From: Mucilaginibacter gilvus
Lineage (GTDB): Bacteria; Bacteroidota; Bacteroidia; Sphingobacteriales; Sphingobacteriaceae
Reading direction: 5' to 3'
Length of the DNA stretch: 64,000 bases
Assembly (NCBI RefSeq): GCF_004054195.1
Contig: NZ_SBIW01000008.1
Location: forward strand, 1-64,000
The translations under genes and the position numbers were made by a program. Within the stretch, counting starts at the first letter, position 1; the number at the start of each line of letters is the position of its first letter. Below, in pieces: positions 53,143 to 61,963 of the stretch. The notes below the pieces were generated by a model. It was not told the origin of the DNA. It saw nothing but the letters and a program-made list of their open reading frames with translations, and did no database searches.

Positions 53143-53910
53143 ATGAACCATCTTACCATACCCGTTGCCTATCAAATGAGCGTTGCTATCATACTGGTAT
53201 CGGCGTTTATTTCCGCTACAGAGCTATTAAGCATCCCAAAATTGTACCTCAACTTTGTGCTGCCTTCAACGGCTATAAAAAACAAACGAAGAACCTGGAT
53301 CATCATTCACGCCATACAGGCAAGCCTGGCCTTTTTAACCTGTATAGCATTTTTTAATGCTGCGGATATTTATTTTAAGGTTTTGTTTGTGACGTTAACG
53401 GCAGTTACCTTGTATTCGTATCGTAAAAGGCAAGCGGGCAAGGATGGGTCTGACCAAATGCGGATGCTGGCGCTATTGTCCTACAGTATTTGCTTTTTAC
53501 TAAAGAACGAGCAGGGACAGCTCCTGTCGGTATTTTTTACCGGCGGGCAGGCGCTCATTTCTTACTCCACATCCGGAATGGTAAAGTTAATGTCGCCACA
53601 TTGGCGGGGTGGTAATGTATTGGCAGGGGTTTTAAGCACGTATTCTTACGGAGTGCCCAAGGTTTCCAGCTTTTTAAGCGCACACCCGTTATTAGAAAAA
53701 GCCATGTGCTACTCGGCAATAGTTACTATGCTTGCCGTGCCTGTAACCTTTTTACTGCCGTACCAGGCGCCTTTATTTATCGCCTTGGTTTGCATATTTT
53801 GCTTTCACGTATCCACGGCCATATTAATGGGTTTAAACGATTTTTTGTTCACGTTCCCGCTGGCATATCCAGGCATTATTTTATTACACAGTGTAATATT
53901 TGGTATTTAA
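53143..53910 (+). CDS. HTTM-like polytopic membrane protein (SdpB/vitamin-K carboxylase-like)
   Basis: A 255-residue protein with about seven hydrophobic segments. GGQALISYSTSGMVKLMSPH followed by WRGGNVLAGVL matches the HTTM-family pattern (tyrosine/small residues, K, W, G) shared by SdpB and gamma-carboxylases. Family members modify or process peptides at the membrane. The start is 2 nt after the upstream stop. It closes the cassette; no immunity protein of the SdpI type is recognisable. Confidence 0.62.
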   Translation: MNHLTIPVAYQMSVAIILVSAFISATELLSIPKLYLNFVLPSTAIKNKRRTWIIIHAIQASLAFLTCIAFFNAADIYFKVLFVTLTAVTLYSYRKRQAGKDGSDQMRMLALLSYSICFLLKNEQGQLLSVFFTGGQALISYSTSGMVKLMSPHWRGGNVLAGVLSTYSYGVPKVSSFLSAHPLLEKAMCYSAIVTMLAVPVTFLLPYQAPLFIALVCIFCFHVSTAILMGLNDFLFTFPLAYPGIILLHSVIFGI

Positions 53911-53914
53911 GGAA

Positions 53915-54607
53915 TTAAAAACCGCTAAACGCTTCCAGGTATTTATCTATATAAGCCTGTTGAGATTTTGCTTTGTACTGCATTATAAAGCGGGGATGCT
54001 CCAGCGCGACGATCTCTTTAAAAAAGCGGTGCTCGTTGTTTATCTTTTTTAAAAACTTTTCATTTTGCCCGGTGCCGAAGCAAAAGCAGGTGTCGGTGTA
54101 GCAACCTAGCACTATTTGCTTTTTTATGTTTTCGATGATGAAGGGCGTTACGGTGGCGCTAAGCTCCTTGCTATCGTAATAGTTATAGTTCTTTTCCCGG
54201 CCCTTATTATCCATAATGGTAAAGCCAAGCGGGCAAAGCGAATTGACGTAGATGTCCCTGTAGAACGCCTCCGGGCCACCGTAAGCGCGTATCACGTTGT
54301 AAACATATACAGAGGATGGCTCGTGCATCATCTTTCCCTCGTAAGGGATATGGCAGTCGCTTATTAAGCGTTTTGGATCGGTAAAAGGCACACCCGTTAC
54401 GCCGCCGCCAAATCTGCCGGGATTGATGCCGAGGATAAGGTGGCGTTTATTTTCGTCGCTGTAAAATTTGCGATAAAATTCAGAGGAGATGCGCATGGCC
54501 AATTCTTCCTCTTTATACGGATTCATGATCCGGACTCCCGAGGGCAATGGAGGCCCTGTGTACTCCAATTCCTGGTTAAATTGGATAACCTTTTCGGCGA
54601 ATGTCAT
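53915..54607 (-). CDS. SMUG2-family uracil-DNA glycosylase-like protein
   Basis: A 230-residue protein with UDG-fold motifs: motif 1 LILGINPGRFGGGVTGVPFT and motif 2-like EHPRFIMQYK near the C-terminus, plus YVNSLCPLGF. SMUG2-type proteins remove damaged uracil-like bases. Its start is 5 nt from the stop of the MtfA-like gene upstream on the same strand, so the two form an operon. Confidence 0.9.
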   Translation of the reverse strand: MTFAEKVIQFNQELEYTGPPLPSGVRIMNPYKEEELAMRISSEFYRKFYSDENKRHLILGINPGRFGGGVTGVPFTDPKRLISDCHIPYEGKMMHEPSSVYVYNVIRAYGGPEAFYRDIYVNSLCPLGFTIMDNKGREKNYNYYDSKELSATVTPFIIENIKKQIVLGCYTDTCFCFGTGQNEKFLKKINNEHRFFKEIVALEHPRFIMQYKAKSQQAYIDKYLEAFSGF

Positions 54608-54612
54608 TTGTA

Positions 54613-55389
54613 TTATTTTGTTGATGGATACTGGCCGAAAACCCTGCTCAGCATATCGTACAATTCCGGGTGTTTGGTTTGAAACTGCTCGGGTTTAGAA
54701 AAGAAATATTCTGATACCACAGCGAAGAACTCCGCCTCGTTGGTAGTGGCGTAAATATCAATGTCTGACCGGCCCTTGTTTATTTTAAAGATCTCCTGGT
54801 GCATCATTTTCACCCAAGGCTCCACATATTCATTCTCAAGGAACCCTTCCGGGATGCCGTCTGTCGCGCCATCGGCTTTATCTAACAGGTGAACAAATTC
54901 ATGGATGCCTGTATTTTCCCTCCCCGAATTTTTAGAAAAATCTTTTGTTAATGCCGCGCGCGACAGGATCATCTGCCCGTTCATGTAGCCGCTGCCTACC
55001 ATCCCCATAATACTGCGCCCCTCGCCTTCATTCCCCTCAAATTCAAAATCTTTATTGAAGGTATCGGGATACAAGAGCACATTGGTAACGTTGCGGTAGG
55101 TCCAGTCTTTAAAACCAAAGATGGGGATCACCGCGCTGGCGGCTATCATAATGCGGTCGGTATCGGTCAGTTCGAGGCCGACGCCTTCTATGCGAACATC
55201 ATTCAGGAATTGCTCAATTTTATCTTCGAAGTATAACTTGTCGATATCTGACAGGTTATTGTAGAAACGGATGTTGGTTGTTAGGATTTGTTTTTGAGCG
55301 GGGTTAATAACCGTTTGGGTTGCTTTGTGCTTTTTGCCTTTAAACGCAAAAAACAGGAGTGCGATAAGGATAATGAAGGTTACTATCAT
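54613..55389 (-). CDS. MtfA-family (M90) zinc metallopeptidase
   Basis: A 258-residue protein with an N-terminal transmembrane anchor (VTFIILIALLFFAFKG) and the M90 catalytic region: HEFVH in NTGIHEFVHLLDKADG with the third ligand Glu in NEAEFFAVVSEYFF. E. coli MtfA acts on the Mlc glucose regulator; here there is no ptsG link, and a membrane anchor is added. Co-transcribed with the SMUG2-like gene. Confidence 0.92.
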   Translation of the reverse strand: MIVTFIILIALLFFAFKGKKHKATQTVINPAQKQILTTNIRFYNNLSDIDKLYFEDKIEQFLNDVRIEGVGLELTDTDRIMIAASAVIPIFGFKDWTYRNVTNVLLYPDTFNKDFEFEGNEGEGRSIMGMVGSGYMNGQMILSRAALTKDFSKNSGRENTGIHEFVHLLDKADGATDGIPEGFLENEYVEPWVKMMHQEIFKINKGRSDIDIYATTNEAEFFAVVSEYFFSKPEQFQTKHPELYDMLSRVFGQYPSTK

Positions 55390-55572
55390 GAGTTGTTTAT
55401 TGATGATGCAGGTAAGATAGTAAATAACCTTCTATTATGGGGTTGCCGCGCCGGCGCTCTTTCTCCCGCTTGCTCCTCGCACGGGTAATAGCTCATGAAT
55501 TACCGCTTTGTCAAATCAAGACCTATTACCTTTTCAAGAGACCCTGCGAAGACATGTGATTTGCAAATTCCC

Positions 55573-55621
55573 TAAATATACACAAGGCCCTGCGAAATAT
55601 CCGAAGAGCCTTGTGTATACT
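55573..55621 (-). terminator. Terminator of the T9SS-tail gene
   Basis: Minus strand TATACACAAGGCTCTTCGGA pairs with TTTCGCAGGGCCTTGTGTATA. Its diverged copy is at 35722-35766. Confidence 0.85.
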
Positions 55622-55626
55622 GCTAC

Positions 55627-56574
55627 TTAATCCTCCTTCACAATCCTTTTCACGGCAACATTTGCACTTTGTTTTACGGTAAGGAAGTAAATGCCGTTGC
55701 GGGGGAGGTTTATTTTTTTGCTGAAACTGCCGCCGGCGGCTTTATCGTTCCAAAGAGCTTTGCCTTCGCTGTCGGTTAGTTTAACATCAGCGCTGGTTTT
55801 GGCCTCCAGGGTAAAGCTTAATGCTGTTTTACCTGTGGAGAATTCGGGCGATAAATTCAGATCATTAATATCAAGCGCAGTTTTTTCTGTGCCGGCTATG
55901 CGTTTTGCAGTTTCTTTATTGGCATCGTTTACGCGGAAGCTTACGTTGGTGCTGATGCCGTCGTTATCGGTATTGGAGTAATTAAAAATTTGGGTGTTTT
56001 TTCGGTTGAAGTTCATCATCCGCTCGCCGCGGCCCGGGCTGTTAAACCGGAACTGCCTTTCCATAGCCATTGGCGGGCCATCGTTAAAATCAAAAGAGCG
56101 CTCATCATTAAATCTCATATTATCGCCGCCGTTATCAAATTTAAAGGCAAAGGTGCTATCAGCACCCGGCACCTTTTTAAGGCGGAAACTGAATTTCTTG
56201 CGGATGCTGTCGCCCACCCCGGCAGAAAACGGCATATCCATGCCACCATCTATGCGGCGTTCTATCACCACGTCCTGGTTTTTATCGCCTTGTATGCGCT
56301 GATTTCTCCGGATAACTATATCACGGTTGCCACCCTTATCATTGCTTTTAAAATTGATGTTGCCCATTTTATCTATCTCGCCCAGGGCATCCATGCGTTC
56401 CTGGGGCGATAGTTTTTTTATGTTTTTACCGTTGATGGTGGTATCGCCGTTCTGTATTTTTATTTCTATATCTTTTTGAGTTTGGGCCAGCACCAGTGGT
56501 GGTAAACCCAATATGGCTATTAAGCTAAGCGAGAAGATGATCTCGATGCGGGGGTGTAATAAAAGCTTCTTCAT
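55627..56574 (-). CDS. Secreted protein with T9SS type A-like C-terminal sorting domain
   Basis: A 315-residue protein: signal/anchor (~12-30, LSLIAILGLPPLVLAQ), a charged Asn/Asp/Arg-rich middle (QRIQGDKNQDVVIERRIDGG, RFNSPGRGERMMNFNRKN) and a C-terminal ~85 residues resembling the Por-secretion sorting domain (VKLTDSEGKALW, INLPRNGIYFLTVKQ, VKRIVKED). Divergent from the histidine kinase gene and probably under its control. The tail has a decayed duplicate at 35445. Confidence 0.78.
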   Translation of the reverse strand: MKKLLLHPRIEIIFSLSLIAILGLPPLVLAQTQKDIEIKIQNGDTTINGKNIKKLSPQERMDALGEIDKMGNINFKSNDKGGNRDIVIRRNQRIQGDKNQDVVIERRIDGGMDMPFSAGVGDSIRKKFSFRLKKVPGADSTFAFKFDNGGDNMRFNDERSFDFNDGPPMAMERQFRFNSPGRGERMMNFNRKNTQIFNYSNTDNDGISTNVSFRVNDANKETAKRIAGTEKTALDINDLNLSPEFSTGKTALSFTLEAKTSADVKLTDSEGKALWNDKAAGGSFSKKINLPRNGIYFLTVKQSANVAVKRIVKED

Positions 56575-56712
56575 TTTATGCGGATTTAAGTTTTTGATCT
56601 ATCAAAGGTATAAAACAGGTATTAATCAATATGTTAAATAGCCGCGGCGCAATTGTTAAAAATTGTTAAATGCACCCTTTATCAGGTTAATTAAAATATT
56701 TTTGCTGTAGAG

Positions 56713-58530
56713 ATGAAGAAGAGGAGTATCAGTTTAATCATCGGTTTAATGGGGTTTGCACTTTTGGGTGTGGTGGGCATGCAATATTATTTTTTGCGCC
56801 AGTCGTACCAAATGCAGTCAGACTTGTTTAGCCGCACGGTAGATGAAGCTTTAAACAGCGTAGTTGCCAAACTGGCCAAACAGGATGCAATTACCTTTTT
56901 AAATGCCAAAACCAACGTTCGCGCTTTTACCATAAAAAATACCGCGGGAGAGGAAACCACCAAAATAAGCATCAATGGTAACAGCTTTAAAGCGTACGAC
57001 TCGGTAAAGCTTAGAAAAAACCAAAGCAAGCGCGAGCGTAAGCTGGCTATACTGCGCGATAGTCTTAAACGCATGATCCTCCATAAAAAAATGGATGATG
57101 AGATATCAACCTTTACACAGCAGGGCACGCTTAACCTGCGCATAAGGATAGAGGAGTATACCGATGAATACGGTAACGTACAGGGCCGCATGATACCGGA
57201 GGTTGTTAAAACAGCCCGCCCAGTACAATCCAGGGTATATAAGTATGATACCGTGCGCGGTACCTACATCGACCCACAATTTGGTCCGCAGGTAATTACG
57301 GTAGCCAAGCTTAACCCCTTGTGGTTACAACAACAGGCGCGCCTGCAAAAAGAGAGGCAGTTTTGGCAGGTGAAAAAGATGCTGGCGGCCGATTCTTTAG
57401 CAAACATGCCGCGCAACCAAACCAAATCAAATTTGATTGCAAACCTGGCGGAGGAGTATCAAAAATCTAACGAGCCGCTGGCCAAGCGCCTTAATGGTTT
57501 CTGGATAGATTCGCTGCTACGCTTTGAGTTGCATAATCGTGGAATAACATTGCCCTTTAGCTATGAAGTTAGCACCGTTAACAGCGATTCGCTTATCTTT
57601 TCCAGCGCATTGGATAACAGCGGAAAGAAACCGGAGTTTATAGAAGCTAATACTTATCAGAAAGCCATATTCAGCACCGAAATATTGAATGACCCGGGGC
57701 GCATCAAGGTATCGTTCCCGCAAAAAAACTCGCTGATATTAAGTAATATGACGGCTACCATGGGCACCACAGGCGGCCTGCTCTTTGTGCTGGTGTTCTG
57801 CTTTGGTTATACCATATTCTCCATCCTGCAGCAAAAGAAAATTTCGGAGATGAAGATAGATTTCATCAACAACATGACGCACGAATTTAAAACCCCGGTA
57901 TCAACCATTATGATAGCCAGCGAGGCTTTAAAGGATGAGGAAATTGCCGAAGATAAAACACGCGTAACCCGGCTGGCCAATATTATTTACGAAGAAAATA
58001 TACGCCTTGGCAGCCATATAGAGCGGGTGCTGAACATTGCCCGCATAGAAAAGAACGACTTTAAGCTGGATAAAAAACCGGTTGATGTAAACGAAATGAT
58101 AAGTATTGTGCTGGATAGCATGGCGCTTAAACTGCAGAAATGCAATGCTATCACCAGCCTGAACTTAACAGACGATAAAACCATAATTATTGGCGACGAA
58201 CTGCATTTTAGCAATGTGCTGTATAATTTGATAGATAATGCTCTAAAATACAGTAATGAAGCGCCCGATATCACCATCACAACAATAAAGCGCGGCGGTT
58301 ACGTTTGTATTAAAGTGGCCGATAAGGGCATTGGCATGAACCGCGACCAACAGAGCAAAATATTTGAGCAGTTTTACCGCATACCAACCGGCAACCTGCA
58401 CGATGTAAGAGGCTTTGGCTTGGGGCTGAGCTATGTAAACACTATTGTAAAAAGGCTTGATGGCACCATCAGCGTAAAAAGCGAAAAGGAAAAAGGCTCG
58501 GAGTTTGAATTGAAGTTCCCCACCGCGTAG
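56713..58530 (+). CDS. Sensor histidine kinase
   Basis: A 605-residue kinase: transmembrane helix 1 (~5-27), a ~320-residue periplasmic sensor, transmembrane helix 2 (~352-374, GGLLFVLVFCFGYTIFSIL), HisKA with NNMTHEFKTPVSTI, N-box LYNLIDNALKYS and G-box VRGFGLGLSYVNTIVK. It forms a two-component pair with the response regulator 134 nt downstream. Divergent from the T9SS-tail gene, a plausible target. Confidence 0.92.
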   Translation: MKKRSISLIIGLMGFALLGVVGMQYYFLRQSYQMQSDLFSRTVDEALNSVVAKLAKQDAITFLNAKTNVRAFTIKNTAGEETTKISINGNSFKAYDSVKLRKNQSKRERKLAILRDSLKRMILHKKMDDEISTFTQQGTLNLRIRIEEYTDEYGNVQGRMIPEVVKTARPVQSRVYKYDTVRGTYIDPQFGPQVITVAKLNPLWLQQQARLQKERQFWQVKKMLAADSLANMPRNQTKSNLIANLAEEYQKSNEPLAKRLNGFWIDSLLRFELHNRGITLPFSYEVSTVNSDSLIFSSALDNSGKKPEFIEANTYQKAIFSTEILNDPGRIKVSFPQKNSLILSNMTATMGTTGGLLFVLVFCFGYTIFSILQQKKISEMKIDFINNMTHEFKTPVSTIMIASEALKDEEIAEDKTRVTRLANIIYEENIRLGSHIERVLNIARIEKNDFKLDKKPVDVNEMISIVLDSMALKLQKCNAITSLNLTDDKTIIIGDELHFSNVLYNLIDNALKYSNEAPDITITTIKRGGYVCIKVADKGIGMNRDQQSKIFEQFYRIPTGNLHDVRGFGLGLSYVNTIVKRLDGTISVKSEKEKGSEFELKFPTA

Positions 58531-58664
58531 CGGTGAGTCCGGGTTCCGGGAAGTCGGGAACGTACGGGCGATGAATTAAGCATAATATACACTATAAATC
58601 TTTCGGAAATCGGTCTTTTCCGAATTCCGACTAATAAACCTTACCGCCTTCCGAACTTAAGCAC

Positions 58665-59360
58665 ATGAAAAAAATACTACTTGTTGAAGATGACCCTAAC
58701 CTGGGCCTGCTGTTGCAGGATTACCTGCAGCTGAAAGGCAAGTTTGATGTGGTTTTATGTAAGGATGGGGAGGAAGGATTGCGGGCTTTTACCAAGCAAG
58801 TGTACGATCTGCTGATACTGGATGTGATGATGCCTAAAAAGGATGGTTTTACGCTGGGCAAAGAGATCCGAAAGATAAACGCAGGGGTGCCCATCATCTT
58901 CGCTACGGCTAAGGCGATGATCGAAGATAAAACCATGGCCTTTAATTTAGGCGGGGATGATTACATCACCAAGCCTTTCCGTATAGAAGAACTATTGCTG
59001 CGGATAAACGCTCTGCTTAAACGCACTGATAAAAGCGATAAAAAAGTTGCCGACGATAACCCTACCCAATTTAAACTGGGCAGCTATAAGTTTGATTATA
59101 CCATGCAGCTGATCACCCGTGGCGATGCACAGCAAAAACTATCTACTAAGGAAGCCGAACTGCTTCGCCTGCTTTGCCTGCGCAAGAACGAAGTGCTTAC
59201 ACGCGAGGAAGCGCTGTTAAACATCTGGCATGATGATAACTACTTTAACGGCCGCAGTATGGATGTGTTTTTAAGCAAAATTCGCAAATACCTGCGCGAA
59301 GACCCGTCGGTCGAGATCATCAACGTGCATGGCAGGGGGTATAAGTTGCTTATCAATTAA
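58665..59360 (+). CDS. OmpR-family response regulator
   Basis: A 231-residue regulator: receiver with acidic pocket LLVEDDPNLG, phospho-Asp in YDLLILDVMMPKKDG and Lys in DDYITKPFRIEEL, then a C-terminal winged helix (TKEAELLRLLCLRKNEVLTR, FLSKIRKYLREDPSVEIINV). Partner of the upstream histidine kinase. Its stop overlaps the stop of the VOC remnant on the other strand. Confidence 0.93.
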   Translation: MKKILLVEDDPNLGLLLQDYLQLKGKFDVVLCKDGEEGLRAFTKQVYDLLILDVMMPKKDGFTLGKEIRKINAGVPIIFATAKAMIEDKTMAFNLGGDDYITKPFRIEELLLRINALLKRTDKSDKKVADDNPTQFKLGSYKFDYTMQLITRGDAQQKLSTKEAELLRLLCLRKNEVLTREEALLNIWHDDNYFNGRSMDVFLSKIRKYLREDPSVEIINVHGRGYKLLIN

Positions 59361-59487
59361 GCATCGCCACCGGAGATATTCTCGCCAAAATGGATAATGT
59401 TTCCTGCGTTATCAAGGATGCTGAACTGGCGCATACCCCATTCCATATCCTTAAGCGGCCCATTGGGATGTACCACTCCCTGAACGC
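59357..59487 (-). pseudogene. Remnant of a VOC/bleomycin-resistance-like gene (3' end only)
   Basis: In the frame different from the nucleotidyltransferase the sequence reads VVHPNGPLKDMEWGMRQFSI, LDNAGNIIHFGENISGGDA and a stop. The pattern WGMRxFSILDxxGNxxxFGE is the C-terminal half of VOC-superfamily (glyoxalase/bleomycin resistance) proteins. No start and no N-terminal half are present. Confidence 0.7.
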
Positions 59488-59664
59488 GAGCTTAATTTTT
59501 TTGTAGTTTTCTGATGTCCTATCAACCCAAATATCCATATCGCCGGTAGTTCTCGAATATCCATGTAAAACAACCGATAAGCCACCAATAAGCATATACC
59601 TCAGGTCGCAGATATTTAATGCATCTATAAAATCAATGAAATCTTCTTTGAATATATTTCCCAT
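59488..59664 (-). pseudogene. Truncated nucleotidyltransferase, joined to the VOC remnant
   Basis: The reading frame opens MGNIFKEDFIDFIDALNICD and contains the nucleotidyltransferase core IGGLSVVLHGYSRTTGDMDI (G-G...D-x-D). About residue 59 (IKLAFREW) the nucleotidyltransferase-like sequence ends and only random-looking residues follow to a stop at 59353. A complete relative would be over 150 residues. Start overlaps the upstream small gene's stop by 1 nt, as in an operon. Confidence 0.68.
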
Positions 59665-59870
59665 TATTTATTTCTTGACCGCATACTGAATGCTGTTCTG
59701 TCCATTTTAGAAGGTTTGTCTCCTGGGTAATTAAACGCAATACTGTTTAGATAATTGGCAATTTTCAATCTTTCCTGCCAGGTCAAGGTTTTGTAATACG
59801 AAGCATGATCTGCCGCCTCTTTTGCTGTCTGCGCCTTGAAAGCTGTCCTGTCTAATCTAGACTCGCTCAT
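59664..59870 (-). CDS. Small charged protein, partner of the nucleotidyltransferase
   Basis: A 68-residue protein from ATG 59870: MSESRLDRTAFKAQTAKEAA, then KTLTWQERLKIANYLNSIAF and the end SKMDRTAFSMRSRNK. It is rich in charged residues and contains a near-repeat (LDRTAFKAQT / MDRTAFSMRS). It overlaps the nucleotidyltransferase start (TAATG), an arrangement typical of two-gene toxin/antitoxin-like or MNT-type modules, but I cannot assign it. Confidence 0.6.
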   Translation of the reverse strand: MSESRLDRTAFKAQTAKEAADHASYYKTLTWQERLKIANYLNSIAFNYPGDKPSKMDRTAFSMRSRNK

Positions 59871-59985
59871 AACCCAAATATACCCCAATTAATTATTTAC
59901 TTGTAACAACTTTGTTAAATCTGCCGGTTGATAATTCCCGTTTTATTTAAATAAGTTTGCTTATTGCTTAATTAACTGATTTACA

Positions 59986-61584
59986 ATGAAATTAAAACTA
60001 CTTTACACTTGTATTGCACTTACTGGCTTAACGGCCAGCGCCTTCGCGCAGGAAACCGTTGACGCTGCGTCTGTTGCGAAGATTCGCGAAGAGGGGCTCA
60101 ACCACTCTAAAGTGATGGAAATTGCCTTTAACCTTACCGATGTATCCGGGCCGCGTTTGGCTGGTTCGCCGGGTTTAAAACGTGCGCAGGACTGGGCCGT
60201 TAGCCAACTGAAAGACTGGGGAATGGCCAACTCTAAACTGGAGGCCTGGGGTAAATTTGGTAAAGGCTGGGAAGTGCAGAAGAACTACGCCGCCATTACC
60301 GTGCCTTATTACCACGCTATTATTGCTATACCAAAAGCCTGGACGCCCGGCACCAACGGCGCTATAAAAGGCGATGTGGTTTTGGTAAAAGCCGATAGCC
60401 TTGCCGATCTAAATAAATACAAAGGCAACCTTGCCGGTAAAATTGTAATATTTGATACCAAACCGCTTACCGAGCGTACCTTTAAAGCAGATGCTGCCCG
60501 TTACACCGAGGAAGAATTGGATAAAATGGCGCTGGCTACTATGGCCCCACGTGGTGCCCGTAATACCGCCTTCGACCCTAACTCACCTGCAATGGCGGCA
60601 AGGCGCAAGGCGATAGCTATGCGTGCAGCTATGACCACCTTTTTTGTTGACCAGAAAGTTGGTCTGATCCTGAGCCAGGGCCGCGGTACCGATGGTACAG
60701 TATTTACTACCAATGGCGCTTCTTATGCCGATACCGCAAAAACCGTTGCCCCAGAACTGGAAACCAGCAGCGAAGATTTCCAACGTATTTTACGCCTGGT
60801 GAAAGCAGGTAAAAAAGTTGAACTGGAAGCAGATATCAAAACCGAATTTTTCACAAACGATTTGCAAGGCTACAACGTTGTTGCCGAAATACCGGGTACC
60901 GATAAAAAATTGAAAGACCAGGTTATTATGATAGGTGGTCACCTTGATTCGTGGCACGCGGGTACCGGCGCTACGGATAACGCCGCCGGCAGCGCGGTAA
61001 TGATGGAAGCCATGCGCATACTAAAAGCCACAGGCTTCAAACCAAAACGCACCATTCGTATTGCTTTATGGAGCAGCGAGGAGCAGGGTTTATTTGGATC
61101 GCGTGGTTACGTGGCCGCCCATTTTGGCGACCCTAAAACCATGGCCTTAAAACCAGAGCAAGCTAAATTAGATGCCTATTACAACCTGGATAACGGTACC
61201 GGTAAAATTCGCGGTATTTATTTACAGGGCGATTCGGCTGCTGGTCCGTTGTTTAAAACATGGTTAGAGCCTTTTAAAGACCTTGGCGCTACAACCGTTA
61301 CTGTCAGCAACACCGGCGGTACCGATCACCAGAGCTTTGACGCAGTTGGCCTGCCGGGCTTCCAGTTCATCCAGGATGCTATTGACTACGGTACACGTAC
61401 CCACCACAGCAACCAGGATACTTACGACCGCCTGGTAGAAGACGACCTGAAACAAGCCGCTACCATCGTAGCATCGTTTGTATACAACACCAGCGAGCGC
61501 AAAGAAATGGTTCCGCGTAAACCACTACCAACAGTGGCACCACCGCCACCGCCAGCAGCGCCGGTTGCACCTGCAAAAAATTAA
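59986..61584 (+). CDS. Secreted M28 family metallopeptidase
   Basis: A 532-residue aminopeptidase-like enzyme with signal peptide (ending ASAFAQ), a PA-domain-like insertion (~120-280) and the M28 zinc-binding core: IGGHLDSWHAGTGATDNAAG (His and Asp), WSSEEQGLFGSRGY (catalytic Glu pair) and THHSNQDTYDRL (His). It ends in a Pro/Ala-rich tail (APPPPPAAPVAP). Likely degrades peptides in the periplasm or outside. Monocistronic. Confidence 0.94.
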   Translation: MKLKLLYTCIALTGLTASAFAQETVDAASVAKIREEGLNHSKVMEIAFNLTDVSGPRLAGSPGLKRAQDWAVSQLKDWGMANSKLEAWGKFGKGWEVQKNYAAITVPYYHAIIAIPKAWTPGTNGAIKGDVVLVKADSLADLNKYKGNLAGKIVIFDTKPLTERTFKADAARYTEEELDKMALATMAPRGARNTAFDPNSPAMAARRKAIAMRAAMTTFFVDQKVGLILSQGRGTDGTVFTTNGASYADTAKTVAPELETSSEDFQRILRLVKAGKKVELEADIKTEFFTNDLQGYNVVAEIPGTDKKLKDQVIMIGGHLDSWHAGTGATDNAAGSAVMMEAMRILKATGFKPKRTIRIALWSSEEQGLFGSRGYVAAHFGDPKTMALKPEQAKLDAYYNLDNGTGKIRGIYLQGDSAAGPLFKTWLEPFKDLGATTVTVSNTGGTDHQSFDAVGLPGFQFIQDAIDYGTRTHHSNQDTYDRLVEDDLKQAATIVASFVYNTSERKEMVPRKPLPTVAPPPPPAAPVAPAKN

Positions 61585-61619
61585 CCCCCTAACCCCCTGA
61601 AGGGGGAATTTAAGGGAAT

Positions 61620-61655
61620 AAAAAAGCGATTGGTATATGCCAATCGCTTTTTTTG
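61620..61655 (+). terminator. Terminator after the M28 peptidase
   Basis: AAAAAGCGATTGG, TATATG loop, CCAATCGCTTTTTTT. Just before it is CCCCCTAACCCCCTGAAGGG, a simple repeat often found in this family's intergenic DNA. Confidence 0.92.
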
Positions 61656-61963
61656 TGGTGTTTCACTTTTAAATGTGGAACACTTATTTTTAAAATGACA
61701 TTGACAGCCAGTATTTTACAGTTTTTAGTAAAACACTTTGGAACACCCCGTTGTTTAAGTGATTGCTACAGGTATCTTATTAACAATGAGTTATAAAAAA
61801 GTTCAATAAAGCCAATAATGAATAAAGCGGAACACTTTATTTGCAGGCTAAGCCGCGATTTACAACAAGGTTAAATTTTTGTTAAAGTTATGGCCTTGAG
61901 GTTGCCTTTTAAATACCAGGCTTAAACAGGTGGCTAATTGCTATAATTGCTTATATTTACCTA
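61656..61963. repeat. Intergenic region with three GGAACAC(T/C) elements
   Basis: GGAACAC motifs occur at 61677-61685, 61740-61747 and 61829-61838, each near TT/AC-rich sequence. The first lies in an imperfect palindrome GTGTTTCAC...GTGGAACAC. The rest is AT-rich with no gene. Confidence 0.5.

Noticed and set aside
61800..61850. Sigma-54 promoter at the GGAACACTTTATTTGCA element
   Set aside because: GG and GC are 12 nt apart instead of 10, so it does not meet the -24/-12 rule.
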